Of a stretch of 64,000 nucleotides of DNA, positions 14,431 to 26,900 are shown piece after piece. Source of the DNA: Cricetomys ansorgei (lineage: Eukaryota; Chordata; Mammalia; Rodentia; Nesomyidae); contig JAMJFZ010000696.1 of NCBI GenBank assembly GCA_026225945.1, positions 62,001 through 126,000 on the forward strand, given 5' to 3'. Under the pieces are notes generated by a model that saw nothing but the letters and a program-made list of their open reading frames with translations, was not told where the DNA came from and ran no database searches. Numbering within the stretch: the stretch's first letter is position 1; the number at the start of each line of letters is the position of its first letter. A program made the position numbers and the translations under genes.

Positions 14431-14992
14431 GGCCGCTTTCTGACTGGACGTGAGCACGGTCGACGGGAAGCCGGGTTCCGGACCACCGAGGTGAGGCGTG
14501 TTCCTCTACTGACCGGTACCGTCCGGGGCCCAGGGCCGTCGGTGAGGGGGTGTCAGGCGCCCGGAGTCCACACCGCCTGGCCGAGGCCCTGGAGGGCAGA
14601 CGGGCCCGGGAAGGCTAGTGAGGGAGGAGGCGTGAGCCCCGCAGCCCAAGTGCTGGGGGAGAGACAGGCCCTCCCACGTGGCACTGTCAGAGGCCTTCCG
14701 GTGCTCCAGGAGTTCTCTCCGCCCACAAGTCCACGGCTAGTCCTCTAGAAAGACAGGCGCTGGCCCCCCAGGTCCTCGCAAGCCTTTCACGCGGGTTCCG
14801 TGTGCACATGCGTCACACCAACCACAGGGCCAGCCCAGGGCACCATCGCCAGCGGGACTCGCCCGCAAGCAGGCTTGGTCCGATCGCTGCACGCCCGTTT
14901 CATTCACACAGAGGCTGCGCTTAGAGAAGTGAGGTCCCCCGACCTTTACCACCCTCTAGGGTGAGGGGGGCAGTGGGATGATCGCGGAGAGG
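14431..14992. other. GC-rich spacer before the satellite
   Basis: CpG-rich DNA between the 33-bp array and the first 38-bp monomer. No gene recognised. Confidence 0.5.
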
Positions 14993-16599
14993 CAGAGGCC
15001 CTAGTACACTGACTGGGGATGTGGTGACATGGAGGCCCTAGTCCAGTGACTGGGGGATGAGGTGATTTGTAGGCCCTAGTCCAGTTACTGGGGGATGTGG
15101 TGAGGACTAGGCCCTAGTCCAGTGACTGGGGATGTGGTGAGGAGTAGGCCCTAGTCCAGTGACTGGGGGATGTGGTGAGTTGGAGGCCCTAGTCCAGTGA
15201 CTGTGGGATGTGGTGAGTAGTAGGCCCTAGTCCAGTGACTGGGGGATGTGGTGAGTTGGAGGCCCTAGTCCAGTGACTGTGGGATGTGGTGAGGAGTAGG
15301 CCCTAGTCCAGTGACTGGGGGATGTGGTGAGGAGTAGGCCCTAGTCCAGTGACTGGGGAATGTGGTGACATGTAGGCCCTAGTCCAGTGACTGTGGGATG
15401 TGGTGACATGTAGGCCCTAGTCCAGTGACTGTGGGATGTGCTGAGGAGTAGGCCCTAGTCCAGTGACTGTGGGATGTGGTGAGGAATAGGCCCTAGTCCA
15501 GTGACTGAGGGATGTGGTGAGGAGTAGGCCCTAATCCAGTGACTGGGGAATGTGGTGACATGTAGGCCCTAGTCCAGTGACTGGGGGATGTGGTGAGGAG
15601 TAGGCCCTAGTCCAGTGACTGGGGGATGTGGTGACATGTAGGCCCTAGTCCAGTGAATGGGGGATGTGGTGACATGTAGGCCCTACTCCAGTGACTGGGG
15701 ATGTGGGGACATGGAGGCCCTAGTCCAGTGAATGGGGGATGTGCTGAGGAGTAGGCCCTAGTCCAGTGACTGTGGGATGTGGTGAGGAATAGGCCCTAGT
15801 CCAGTGACTGAGGGATGTGGTGAGATGTAGGCCCAAGTCCAGTGACTGGGGGATGTGGTGAGGTAGAGGCCCTAGTCCAGTGACTGGGGGATGTGCTGAG
15901 GAGTAGGCCCTAGTCCAGTGACTGTGGGATGTGCTGAGGTATAGGCCCTAGTCCAGTGACTGGGGGATGTGGTTACATGGAGGCCCTAGTCCAGTGACTG
16001 TGGGATATGGTGATGAACAGGCCCTAGTCCAGTGACTGGGGATGTGGTGAGGAGTAGGCCCTAGTCCAGTAACTGGGGATGTGGTGAGGAGTAGGCCCTA
16101 GTCCAGTGACTGGGGGATGAGGTGACATGTAGGCCCTAGTCCAGTGACTGGGGGATGTGGTGAGGAGTAGGCCCTAGTCCAGTGATTGGGGGATGTGTGA
16201 GGTGGACGCCATAGGCCCGTGACGGGGGGATGTGGTGAGTTGGAGGCCCTAGTCCAGTTACGGTGGGATGTGGTGAGGTATAGGCCCCAGTCCAGTGACT
16301 GGGGATGTGGTGAGGTGGAGGCCCTAGTCCAGTGACTGGGGGATGTGGTGAGGAGTAGGCCCTAGTCCAGTGACTGGGGGATGTGGTTACATGGAGGCCC
16401 TAGTCCAGTGACTGTGGGATATGGTGATGAACAGGCCCTAGTCCAGTGACTGGGGGATGTGGTGAGGAGTAGGCCCTAGTCCAGTGACTGGGGATGTGGT
16501 GAGGAGTAGGCCCTAGTCCAGTGACTGGGTGATGAGGTGACATGTAGGCCCTAGTCCAGTGACTGGGGGATGTGGTGAGGAGTAGGCCCTAGTCCAGTG

Positions 16600-18400
16600 A
16601 CTGGTGGATGTGGTTACATCGAGGCCCTAGTCCAGTGACTGTGGGATATGGTGACGAACAGGCCCTAGTCCAGTGACTGGGGGATGTGGTGAGGAGTAGG
16701 CCCTAGTCCAGTGATTGGGGGATGTGTGAGGTGGACGCCGTAGGCCCGTGACGGGGGGATGTGGTGTAGTATAGGCCCTAGTCCAGTGACTGGGGATGTG
16801 GTGAGGTGGAGGCCCTAGTCCAGTGACTGGGGGATGTGGTGAGGTGGAGGCCCTAGTCCAGTGACTGGGGGAGGTGGTGAGGAGTAGGCCCTAGTCCAGT
16901 GACTGGGGGATGTGGTGAGGAGTAGGCCCTACTCCAGTGACTGGGGGATGTGGTGAGGAGTAGGCCCTAGTCCAGTGACTGGGGGCTGTGGTGAGGAGTA
17001 GGCTCTAGTCCATTGACTGGGGGATGTGGTGAGGTGGAGGCCCTAGTCAAGTGACTGGGGGATGTGGTGAGGAGTAGGCCCTAGTCCAGTGACTGGGGGA
17101 TGTGGTGAGGAGTAGGCCCTAGTCCAGTGACTGGGGGATGTGGTGACGAGTAGGCCCTAGTCCAGTGACTGGGGGATGTGATGAGGAGTAGGCCCTAGTC
17201 GAGTGACCGGGGGTTGTGGTGAGGTGTAGGCCATAGTCCAGTGACTGTGGGATGTGGTGACGTGGAGGGCCTAGTCCAGTGACTGGGGGATGTGGTGAGG
17301 TGGAGGCCCTAGTCCATGACTGTGGGATGTGGTGAGGAGTAGGCCCTAGTCCAATGACTGGGGGTTGTGGTGACATGGAGGCCCTAGTCCAGTGACTGGA
17401 GGATGAGGTGATTTGTAGGCCCTAGTCCAGTTACTGGGGTATGTGGTGAGGAGTAGGCCCTAGTCCAGTGACTGGGGGATGTGGTGAGGAGTAGGCCCTA
17501 GTCCATTCACTGGGGGATGTGGTGAGGTGGAGGCCCTAGTCCAGTGACTGGGGGATGTGGTGAGGTGGAGGTCCTAGTCCTGTGACTGGGGGATGTGCTG
17601 AGGAGTAGGCCCTAGTCCAGTGACTGTGGGATGTGGTGAGGAGTAGGCCCTAGTCCAGTGACTGGGGGACGAGGTGAGGAGTAGGCCCTAGTCCAGTGAC
17701 TGGTCGATGATGTGACATGTAGGCCCTGGTCCAGTGACTGGGGGATGTGCTGAGGAGTAGGCCCTAGTCCAGTGACTGGGGGATGTGATGAGGAGTAGGC
17801 CCTAGTCCAGTGACTGGGGGATGTGGTGAGGTGGAGGCCCTAGTCCAACGACTGGGGGATGTGGTGAGGAGTAGGCCCTAGTCCAGTGACCGGGGGATGT
17901 GGTGAGGTGTAGGCCATAGTCCAGTGACTGGGGATGTGGGGACATCGAGGCCCTAATCCAGTGACTGGGGGATGTGCTGAGGAGTAGGCCCTAGTCCAGT
18001 GACTGTGGGATGTGGTGAGGAATAGGCCCTAGTCCAGTGACTGGGGGATGTGGTTAGGAGTAGGCCCTAGTCCAGTGACTGGGGGATGTGGTGAGGAGTA
18101 GGCCCTAGTCCAGTGACTGTGGGATATGGTGAGGAGTAGGCCCTAGTCCAGTGACTGTGGGATGTGGTGAGGAGTAGGCCCTAGTCCAGTGTCTGGGGGA
18201 TGTGGTGACATCTAGGCCCTAGTCCAGTAACTGCGGGATGTGGTGACATGTAGGCCCTAGTCCAGTGACTGGGGGATGTGGTGAGGAGTAGGCCCCAGTC
18301 CAGTGACTGGGGGATGTGGTGACATGTAGGCCCTAGTCCAGTGAATGGGGGATGTGGTGACATGTAGGCCCTACTCCAGTGACTGGGGATGTGGGGACTT
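16600..18400. repeat. Satellite higher-order block A
   Basis: An ordered series of variant monomers (for example 'gacgaacag', 'ccgtaggcccgtgacgg', 'gcctagtccagtgactgggg' with 'gtggagg', then 'gatttgtaggcc') repeats at 22206-23960. The offset is 5606 bp in the first part. It falls by one monomer to about 5568 after 17570, because the monomer with 'gaggtcctagtcctgtgact' is missing from the second block. Confidence 0.85.
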
Positions 18401-20141
18401 GGAGGCCCTAGTCCAGTGAATGGGGGATGTGCTGAGGAGTAGGCCCTAGTCCAGTGACTGGGGGATGTGGTGAGGAATAGGCCCTAGTCCAGTGACTGAG
18501 GGATGTGGTGAGATGTAGGCCCAAGTCCAGTGACTGGTGGATGTGGTGAGGTGGAGGCACTAGTCCAGTGACTGGGGGATGTGCTGAGGAGTAGGCCCTA
18601 GTCCAGTGACTGGGGGATGTGGTGAGGTGTAGGCCCTAGTCCAGTGACTGGGGGGATTTGGTGAGGAGTAGGCCCTAGTCCAGTGACTGGGGGATGTGGT
18701 GAGGAGTAGGCCCTAGTCCAGTGACTGGGGATGTGGTGAGGAGTAGGCCCTAGTCCAGTGACTGGGGGATGAGGTGACATGTAGGCCCTAGTCCAGTGAC
18801 TGGGGGATGTGGTGAGGAGTAGGCCCTAGTCCAGTGATTGGGGGATGTGTGAGGTGGACGCCATAGGCCCGTGACGGGGGGATGTGGTGAGTTGGAGGCC
18901 CTAGTCCAGTTACGGTGGGATGTGGTGAGGTATAGGCCCCAGTCCAGTGACTGGGGATGTGGTGAGGTGGAGGCCCTAGTCCAGTGACTGGGGGATATGG
19001 TGAGGAGTAGGCCCTAGTCCAGTGACTGGGGGATGTGGTGAGGTGGAGGCCCTAGTCCAGTGACTGGGGGAGGTGGTGAGGAGTAGGCCCTAGTCCAGTG
19101 ACTGGGGGATGTGGTGAGGAGTAGGCCCTAGTCCAGTGACTGGGGGATGTGGTGAGGTGGAGGCCCTAGTCCAGTGACTGGGGGATGTGGTGAGGAGTAG
19201 GCCCTAGTCCATTGACTGGGGGATGTGGTGAGGAGTAGGCCCTAGTCCAGTGACTGGGGACGAGGTGACATGTAGGCCCTAGTCCAGTGACTGGGGGATG
19301 TGGTGAGGAGTAGGCCCTAGTCCAGTGACTGGGGGATGTGGTGAGGTGGAGGCCCTAGTCCATGACTGTGGGATGTGGTGAGGAGTAGGCCCTAGTACAG
19401 TGACTGTGGGATGTGGTGAGGAGTAGGCCCTAGTCCAGTGACTGTGGGATGTGGTAACATGTAGGCCCTAGTCCAGTGACTGGGGGATGTGGTGAGGAGT
19501 AGGCCCTAGTCCAGTGACTGGGGAATGTGGTGACATGTAGGCCCTAGTCCAGTGACTGGGGATGTGGTGACATGTAGGCCCTAGTCCAGTGACTGGGGAT
19601 GTGGGGACATGGAGGCCCTAGTCCAGTGACTGGGGGATGTGCTGAGGAGTAGGCCCTAGTCCAGTGACTGTGGGATGTGGTGAGGAATAGGCCCTAGTCC
19701 AGTGACTGAGGGATGTGGTGAGATGTAGGCCCAAGTCCAGTGACTGGGGGATGTGGTGAGGTAGAGGCCCTAGTCCAGTGACTGGGGGATGTGCTGAGGA
19801 GTAGGCCCTAGTCCAGTGACTGTGGGATGTGCTGAGGTATAGGCCCTAGTCCAGTGACTGGGGGATGTGGTTACATGGAGGCCCTAGTCCAGTGACTGTG
19901 GGATATGGTGATGAACAGGCCCTAGTCCAGTGACTGTGGGATGTGGTGATGAACAGGCCCTAGTCCAGTGACTGGGGATGTGGTGAGGAGTAGGCCCTAG
20001 TCCAGTGACTGGGTGATGAGGTGACATCGAGGCCCTAGTCCAGTGACTGGGGGATGTGCTGAGGAGTAGGCCCTAGTCCAGTGAATGTGGGATGTGCTGA
20101 GGTATAGGCCCTAGTCCAGTGACTGGGGGATGTGGTTACAT
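18060..20141. repeat. Satellite higher-order block B, copy 1
   Basis: Ordered variant monomers here recur at +2082/2083 bp in 20142-22230, nearly base for base (for example 'ccagtgtctgggggatgtgg' at about 18187 and 20269, and 'agtccatgactgtgggatg' at about 19357 and 21440). 2082 bp is about 55 monomers. The few differences (one base near 19258, 'catcgagg' against 'catgtagg') show the duplication is recent. Confidence 0.9.
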
Positions 20142-22230
20142 CGAGGCCCTAGTCCAGTGACTGGGGGATGTGGTGAGGAGTAGGCCCTAGTCCAGTGACT
20201 GTGGGATATGGTGAGGAGTAGGCCCTAGTCCAGTGACTGTGGGATGTGGTGAGGAGTAGGCCCTAGTCCAGTGTCTGGGGGATGTGGTGACATCTAGGCC
20301 CTAGTCCAGTAACTGCGGGATGTGGTGACATGTAGGCCCTAGTCCAGTGACTGGGGGATGTGGTGAGGAGTAGGCCCCAGTCCAGTGACTGGGGGATGTG
20401 GTGACATGTAGGCCCTAGTCCAGTGAATGGGGGATGTGGTGACATGTAGGCCCTACTCCAGTGACTGGGGATGTGGGGACTTGGAGGCCCTAGTCCAGTG
20501 AATGGGGGATGTGCTGAGGAGTAGGCCCTAGTCCAGTGACTGGGGGATGTGGTGAGGAATAGGCCCTAGTCCAGTGACTGAGGGATGTGGTGAGATGTAG
20601 GCCCAAGTCCAGTGACTGGTGGATGTGGTGAGGTGGAGGCACTAGTCCAGTGACTGGGGGATGTGCTGAGGAGTAGGCCCTAGTCCAGTGACTGGGGGAT
20701 GTGGTGAGGTGTAGGCCCTAGTCCAGTGACTGGGGGGATTTGGTGAGGAGTAGGCCCTAGTCCAGTGACTGGGGGATGTGGTGAGGAGTAGGCCCTAGTC
20801 CAGTGACTGGGGATGTGGTGAGGAGTAGGCCCTAGTCCAGTGACTGGGGGATGAGGTGACATGTAGGCCCTAGTCCAGTGACTGGGGGATGTGGTGAGGA
20901 GTAGGCCCTAGTCCAGTGATTGGGGGATGTGTGAGGTGGACGCCATAGGCCCGTGACGGGGGGATGTGGTGAGTTGGAGGCCCTAGTCCAGTTACGGTGG
21001 GATGTGGTGAGGTATAGGCCCCAGTCCAGTGACTGGGGATGTGGTGAGGTGGAGGCCCTAGTCCAGTGACTGGGGGATATGGTGAGGAGTAGGCCCTAGT
21101 CCAGTGACTGGGGGATGTGGTGAGGTGGAGGCCCTAGTCCAGTGACTGGGGGAGGTGGTGAGGAGTAGGCCCTAGTCCAGTGACTGGGGGATGTGGTGAG
21201 GAGTAGGCCCTAGTCCAGTGACTGGGGGATGTGGTGAGGTGGAGGCCCTAGTCCAGTGACTGGGGGATGTGGTGAGGAGTAGGCCCTAGTCCATTGACTG
21301 GGGGATGTGGTGAGGAGTAGGCCCTAGTCCAGTGACTGGGGGACGAGGTGACATGTAGGCCCTAGTCCAGTGACTGGGGGATGTGGTGAGGAGTAGGCCC
21401 TAGTCCAGTGACTGGGGGATGTGGTGAGGTGGAGGCCCTAGTCCATGACTGTGGGATGTGGTGAGGAGTAGGCCCTAGTACAGTGACTGTGGGATGTGGT
21501 GAGGAGTAGGCCCTAGTCCAGTGACTGTGGGATGTGGTAACATGTAGGCCCTAGTCCAGTGACTGGGGGATGTGGTGAGGAGTAGGCCCTAGTCCAGTGA
21601 CTGGGGAATGTGGTGACATGTAGGCCCTAGTCCAGTGACTGGGGGATGTGGTGACATGTAGGCCCTAGTCCAGTGACTGGGGATGTGGGGACATGGAGGC
21701 CCTAGTCCAGTGACTGGGGGATGTGCTGAGGAGTAGGCCCTAGTCCAGTGACTGTGGGATGTGGTGAGGAATAGGCCCTAGTCCAGTGACTGAGGGATGT
21801 GGTGAGATGTAGGCCCAAGTCCAGTGACTGGGGGATGTGGTGAGGTAGAGGCCCTAGTCCAGTGACTGGGGGATGTGCTGAGGAGTAGGCCCTAGTCCAG
21901 TGACTGTGGGATGTGCTGAGGTATAGGCCCTAGTCCAGTGACTGGGGGATGTGGTTACATGGAGGCCCTAGTCCAGTGACTGTGGGATATGGTGATGAAC
22001 AGGCCCTAGTCCAGTGACTGTGGGATGTGGTGATGAACAGGCCCTAGTCCAGTGACTGGGGATGTGGTGAGGAGTAGGCCCTAGTCCAGTGACTGGGTGA
22101 TGAGGTGACATGTAGGCCCTAGTCCAGTGACTGGGGGATGTGCTGAGGAGTAGGCCCTAGTCCAGTGAATGTGGGATGTGCTGAGGTATAGGCCCTAGTC
22201 CAGTGACTGTGGGATGTGGTTACATCGAGG
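20142..22230. repeat. Satellite higher-order block B, copy 2
   Basis: Second copy of the ~2.08-kb block directly after the first, in tandem. It ends where the 5.6-kb copy of block A begins. Confidence 0.9.
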
Positions 22231-23960
22231 CCCTAGTCCAGTGACTGTGGGATATGGTGACGAACAGGCCCTAGTCCAGTGACTGGGGGATGTGGTGAGG
22301 AGTAGGCCCTAGTCCAGTGATTGGGGGATGTGTGAGGTGGACGCCGTAGGCCCGTGACGGGGGGATGTGGTGTAGTATAGGCCCTAGTCCAGTGACTGGG
22401 GATGTGGTGAGGTGGAGGCCCTAGTCCAGTGACTGGGGGATGTGGTGAGGTGGAGGCCCTAGTCCAGTGACTGGGGGAGGTGGTGAGGAGTAGGCCCTAG
22501 TCCAGTGACTGGGGGATGTGGTGAGGAGTAGGCCCTACTCCAGTGACTGGGGGATGTGGTGAGGAGTAGGCCCTAGTCCAGTGACTGGGGGCTGTGGTGA
22601 GGAGTAGGCTCTAGTCCATTGACTGGGGGATGTGGTGAGGTGGAGGCCCTAGTCAAGTGACTGGGGGATGTGGTGAGGAGTAGGCCCTAGTCCAGTGACT
22701 GGGGGATGTGGTGAGGAGTAGGCCCTAGTCCAGTGACTGGGGGATGTGGTGACGAGTAGGCCCTAGTCCAGTGACTGGGGGATGTGATGAGGAGTAGGCC
22801 CTAGTCGAGTGACCGGGGGTTGTGGTGAGGTGTAGGCCATAGTCCAGTGACTGTGGGATGTGGTGACGTGGAGGGCCTAGTCCAGTGACTGGGGGATGTG
22901 GTGAGGTGGAGGCCCTAGTCCATGACTGTGGGATGTGGTGAGGAGTAGGCCCTAGTCCAATGACTGGGGGTTGTGGTGACATGGAGGCCCTAGTCCAGTG
23001 ACTGGAGGATGAGGTGATTTGTAGGCCCTAGTCCAGTTACTGGGGTATGTGGTGAGGAGTAGGCCCTAGTCCAGTGACTGGGGGATGTGGTGAGGAGTAG
23101 GCCCTAGTCCATTCACTGGGGGATGTGGTGAGGTGGAGGCCCTAGTCCAGTGACTGGGGGATGTGCTGAGGAGTAGGCCCTAGTCCAGTGACTGTGGGAT
23201 GTGGTGAGGAGTAGGCCCTAGTCCAGTGACTGGGGGACGAGGTGAGGAGTAGGCCCTAGTCCAGTGACTGGTCGATGATGTGACATGTAGGCCCTGGTCC
23301 AGTGACTGGGGGATGTGCTGAGGAGTAGGCCCTAGTCCAGTGACTGGGGGATGTGATGAGGAGTAGGCCCTAGTCCAGTGACTGGGGGATGTGGTGAGGT
23401 GGAGGCCCTAGTCCAACGACTGGGGGATGTGGTGAGGAGTAGGCCCTAGTCCAGTGACCGGGGGATGTGGTGAGGTGTAGGCCATAGTCCAGTGACTGGG
23501 GATGTGGGGACATGGAGGCCCTAATCCAGTGACTGGGGGATGTGCTGAGGAGTAGGCCCTAGTCCAGTGACTGTGAGATGTGGTGAGGAATAGGCCCTAG
23601 TCCAGTGACTGGGGGATGTGGTTAGGAGTAGGCCCTAGTCCAGTGACTGGGGATGTGGTGAGGAGTAGGCCCTAGTCCAGTGACTGTGGGATATGGTGAG
23701 GAGTAGGCCCTAGTCCAGTGACTGTGGGATGTGGTGAGGAGTAGGCCCTAGTCCAGTGTCTGGGGGATGTGGTGACATCTAGGCCCTAGTCCAGTAACTG
23801 CGGGATGTGGTGACATGTAGGCCCTAGTCCAGTGACTGGGGGATGTGGTGAGGAGTAGGCCCCAGTCCAGTGACTGGGGAATGTGGTAACATGTAGGCCC
23901 TAGTCCAGTGACTGGGGGATGTGGTGACATGTAGGCCCTAGTCCAGTGACTGGGGGATGT
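22206..23960. repeat. Satellite higher-order block A, copy 2
   Basis: Repeat of 16600-18400, lacking one monomer near 23160. Confidence 0.85.
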
Positions 23961-23999
23961 GGTGACATGTAGGCCCTACTCCAGTGACTGGGGATGTGG

Positions 24000-26900
24000 G
24001 GACATGGAGGCCATAGTCCAGTGACTGGTGGATGTGCTGAGGAGTAGGCACTAGTCTAGTGACTGTGGGATGTGGTGAGGAATAGGCCCTAGTCCAGTGA
24101 CTGAGGGATGTGGTGAGGAGTAGGCCCTTGTCCAGTGAATGGGGGATGTGGTGAGGAGTAGGCCCTAGTCCAGTGACTGGGGGATGTGCTGAGGAGTACG
24201 CCCTAGTCCAGTGTTGTGGGATGTGCTGAGGTATAGGCCCTAGTCCAGTGACTGGGGGATGTGGTTACATGGAGGCCCTAGTCCAGTGACTGTGGGATAT
24301 GGTGACGAACAGGCCCTAGTCCAGTGACTGGGGGATGTGGTGAGGAGTAGGCCCTAGTCCAGTGATTGGGGGACGTGTGAGGTGGACGCCGTAGGCCCGT
24401 GACGGGGGGATGTGGTGAGTTGGAGGCCCTAGTCCAGTTACGGTGGGATGTGGTGAGGTATAGGCCCTAGTCCAGTGACTGGGGATGTGGTGAGGTGGAG
24501 GCCCTAGTCCAGTGACTGGGGGATGTGGTGAGGAGTAGGCCCTAGTCCAGTGACTGGGGGATGTGGTGAGGTGGAGGCCCTAGTCCAGTGACTGGGGGAT
24601 GTGGTGAGGTGTAGGCCCTAGTCCAGTGACTGGGAGATGTGGTGAGGAGTAGGCCCTAGTCCAGTGACTGGGGGATGTGTTGAAGAGTAGGCCCTAGTCC
24701 ATTGACTGGGGGATGTGGTGAGGTGGAGGCCCTAGTCCAGTGACTGGGGAATGTGGTGAGGAGTAGGCCCTAGTCCATTGACTGGCGGATGTGGTGAGGA
24801 GTAGGCCCTAGTCCAGTGACTGGGGGATGTGGTGAGGAGTAGGCCCTAGTCCATTCACTGGGGGATGTGGTGAGGTGGAGGCCCTAGTCCAGTGACTGGG
24901 GGATGTGGTGAGGTGGAGGTCCTAGTCCTGTGACTGGGGATGTGCTGAGGAGTAGGCCCTAGTCCAGTGACTGTGGGATGTGGTGAGGAGTAGGCCCTAG
25001 TCCAGTGACTGGGGGACGAGGTGAGGAGTAGGCCCTAGTCCAGTGACTGGTCGATGATGTGACATGTAGGCCCTGGTCCAGTGACTGGGGGATGTGCTGA
25101 GGAGTAGGCCCTAGTCCAGTGACTGGGGGATGTGATGAGGAGTAGGCCCTAGTCCAGTGACTGGGGGATGTGGTGAGGTCGAGGCCCTAGTCCAACGACT
25201 GGGGGATGTGGTGAGGAGTAGGCCCTAGTCCAGTGACCGGGGGATGTGGTGAGGTGTAGGCCATAGTCCAGTGACTGGGGATGTGGGGACATGGAGGCCC
25301 TAGTCCAGTGACTGGGGGATGTGCTGAGGAGTAGGCCCTAGTCCAGTGACTGTGGGATGTGGTGAGGAATAGGCCCTAGTCCAGTGACTGGGGGATGTGG
25401 TTAGGAGTAGGCCCTAGTCCAGTGACTGGGGGATGTGGTGAGGAGTAGGCCCTAGTCCAGTGACTGTGGGATATGGTGAGGAGTAGGCCCTAGTCCAGTG
25501 ACTGTGGGATGTGGTGTGGAGTAGGCCCTAGTCCAGTGTCTGGGGGATGTGGTGACATGTAGGCCCTAGTCCAGTAACTGCGGGATGTGGTGACATGTAG
25601 GCCCTAGTCCAGTGACTGGGGATGTGGTGAGGAGTAGGCCCTAGTCCAGTGACTGGGGGATGTGGTGAGGTGGAGGCCCTAGTCCAGTGACTGGGGGATG
25701 TGGTGACATGTAGGCCCTAGTCCAGTGACTGGGGGATGTGGTGACATGTAGGCCCTACTCCAGTGACTGGGGATGTGGGGACATGGAGGCCCTAGTCCAG
25801 TGACTGGGGGATGTGCTGAGGAGTAGGCCCTAGTCTAGTGACTGTGGGATGTGGTGAGGAATAGGCCCTAGTCCAGTGACTGAGGGATGTGGTGAGGAGT
25901 AGGCCCTTGTCCAGTGAATGGGGGATGTGGTGAGGAGTAGGCCCTAGTCCAGTGACTGGGGGATGTGCTGAGGAGTAGGCCCTAGTCCAGTGACTGTGGA
26001 ATGTGCTGAGGTATAGGCCCTAGTCCAGTGACTGGGGGATGTGGTTACATGGAGGCCCTAGTCCAGTGACTGTGGGATATGGTGACGAACAGGCCCTAGT
26101 CCAGTGACTGGGGGATGTGGTGAGGAGTAGGCCCTAGTCCAGTGATTGGGGGATGTGTGAGGTGGACGCCGTAGCCCGTGACTGGGGGATGTGGTGAGTT
26201 GGAGGCCCTAGTCCAGTTACGGTGGGATGTGGTGAGGTATAGGCCCTAGTCCAGTGACTGGGGATGTGGTGAGGTGGAGGCCCTAGTCCAGTGACTGGGG
26301 GATGTGGTGAGGAGTAGGCCCTAGTCCAGTGACTGGGGGATGTGGTGAGGTGGAGGCCCTAGTCCAGTGACTGGGGGATGTGGTGAGGTGTAGGCCCTAG
26401 TCCAGTGACTGGGAGATGTGGTGAGGAGTAGGCCCTAGTCCAGTGACTGGGGGATGTGTTGAAGAGTAGGCCCTAGTCCAGTGACTGGGGGATGTGGTGA
26501 GGTGGAGGCCCTAGTCCAGTGAATGTGGGATGTGGTGAGGAGTAGGCCCTAGTCCAATGACTGGGGGTTGTGGTGACATGGAGGCCCTAGTCCAGTGACT
26601 GGGGATGAGGTGATTTGTAGGCCCTAGTCCAGTTACTGGAGGATATGGTGAGGAGTAGGGCCTAGTCCAGTGACTGGGGGATGTGGTGTAGAGTAGGCCC
26701 TAGTCCATTGACTGGGGATGTGGTGAGGTGGAGGCCCTAGTCCAGTGACTGGGGGATGTGGTGAGGAGTAGGCCCTAGTCCATTGACTGGGGGATGTGGT
26801 GAGGTGGAGGCCCTAGTCCTGTGACTGGGGGATGTGGTGAGGAGTAGGCCCTAGTCCAGTGACTGGCGGATGTGGTGAGGAGTAGGCCCTAGTCCAGTGA

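Noticed and set aside
13760..14453. Protein with 11-residue repeats
   Set aside because: Several unrelated frames on both strands are equally open because the unit is 33 bp; there is no splice or domain support.
17119..23930. Minus-strand ORFs inside the satellite as repeat proteins
   Set aside because: They follow from the 38-bp unit (38-residue period over three units), end at recurring stops, and have no start or splice context.
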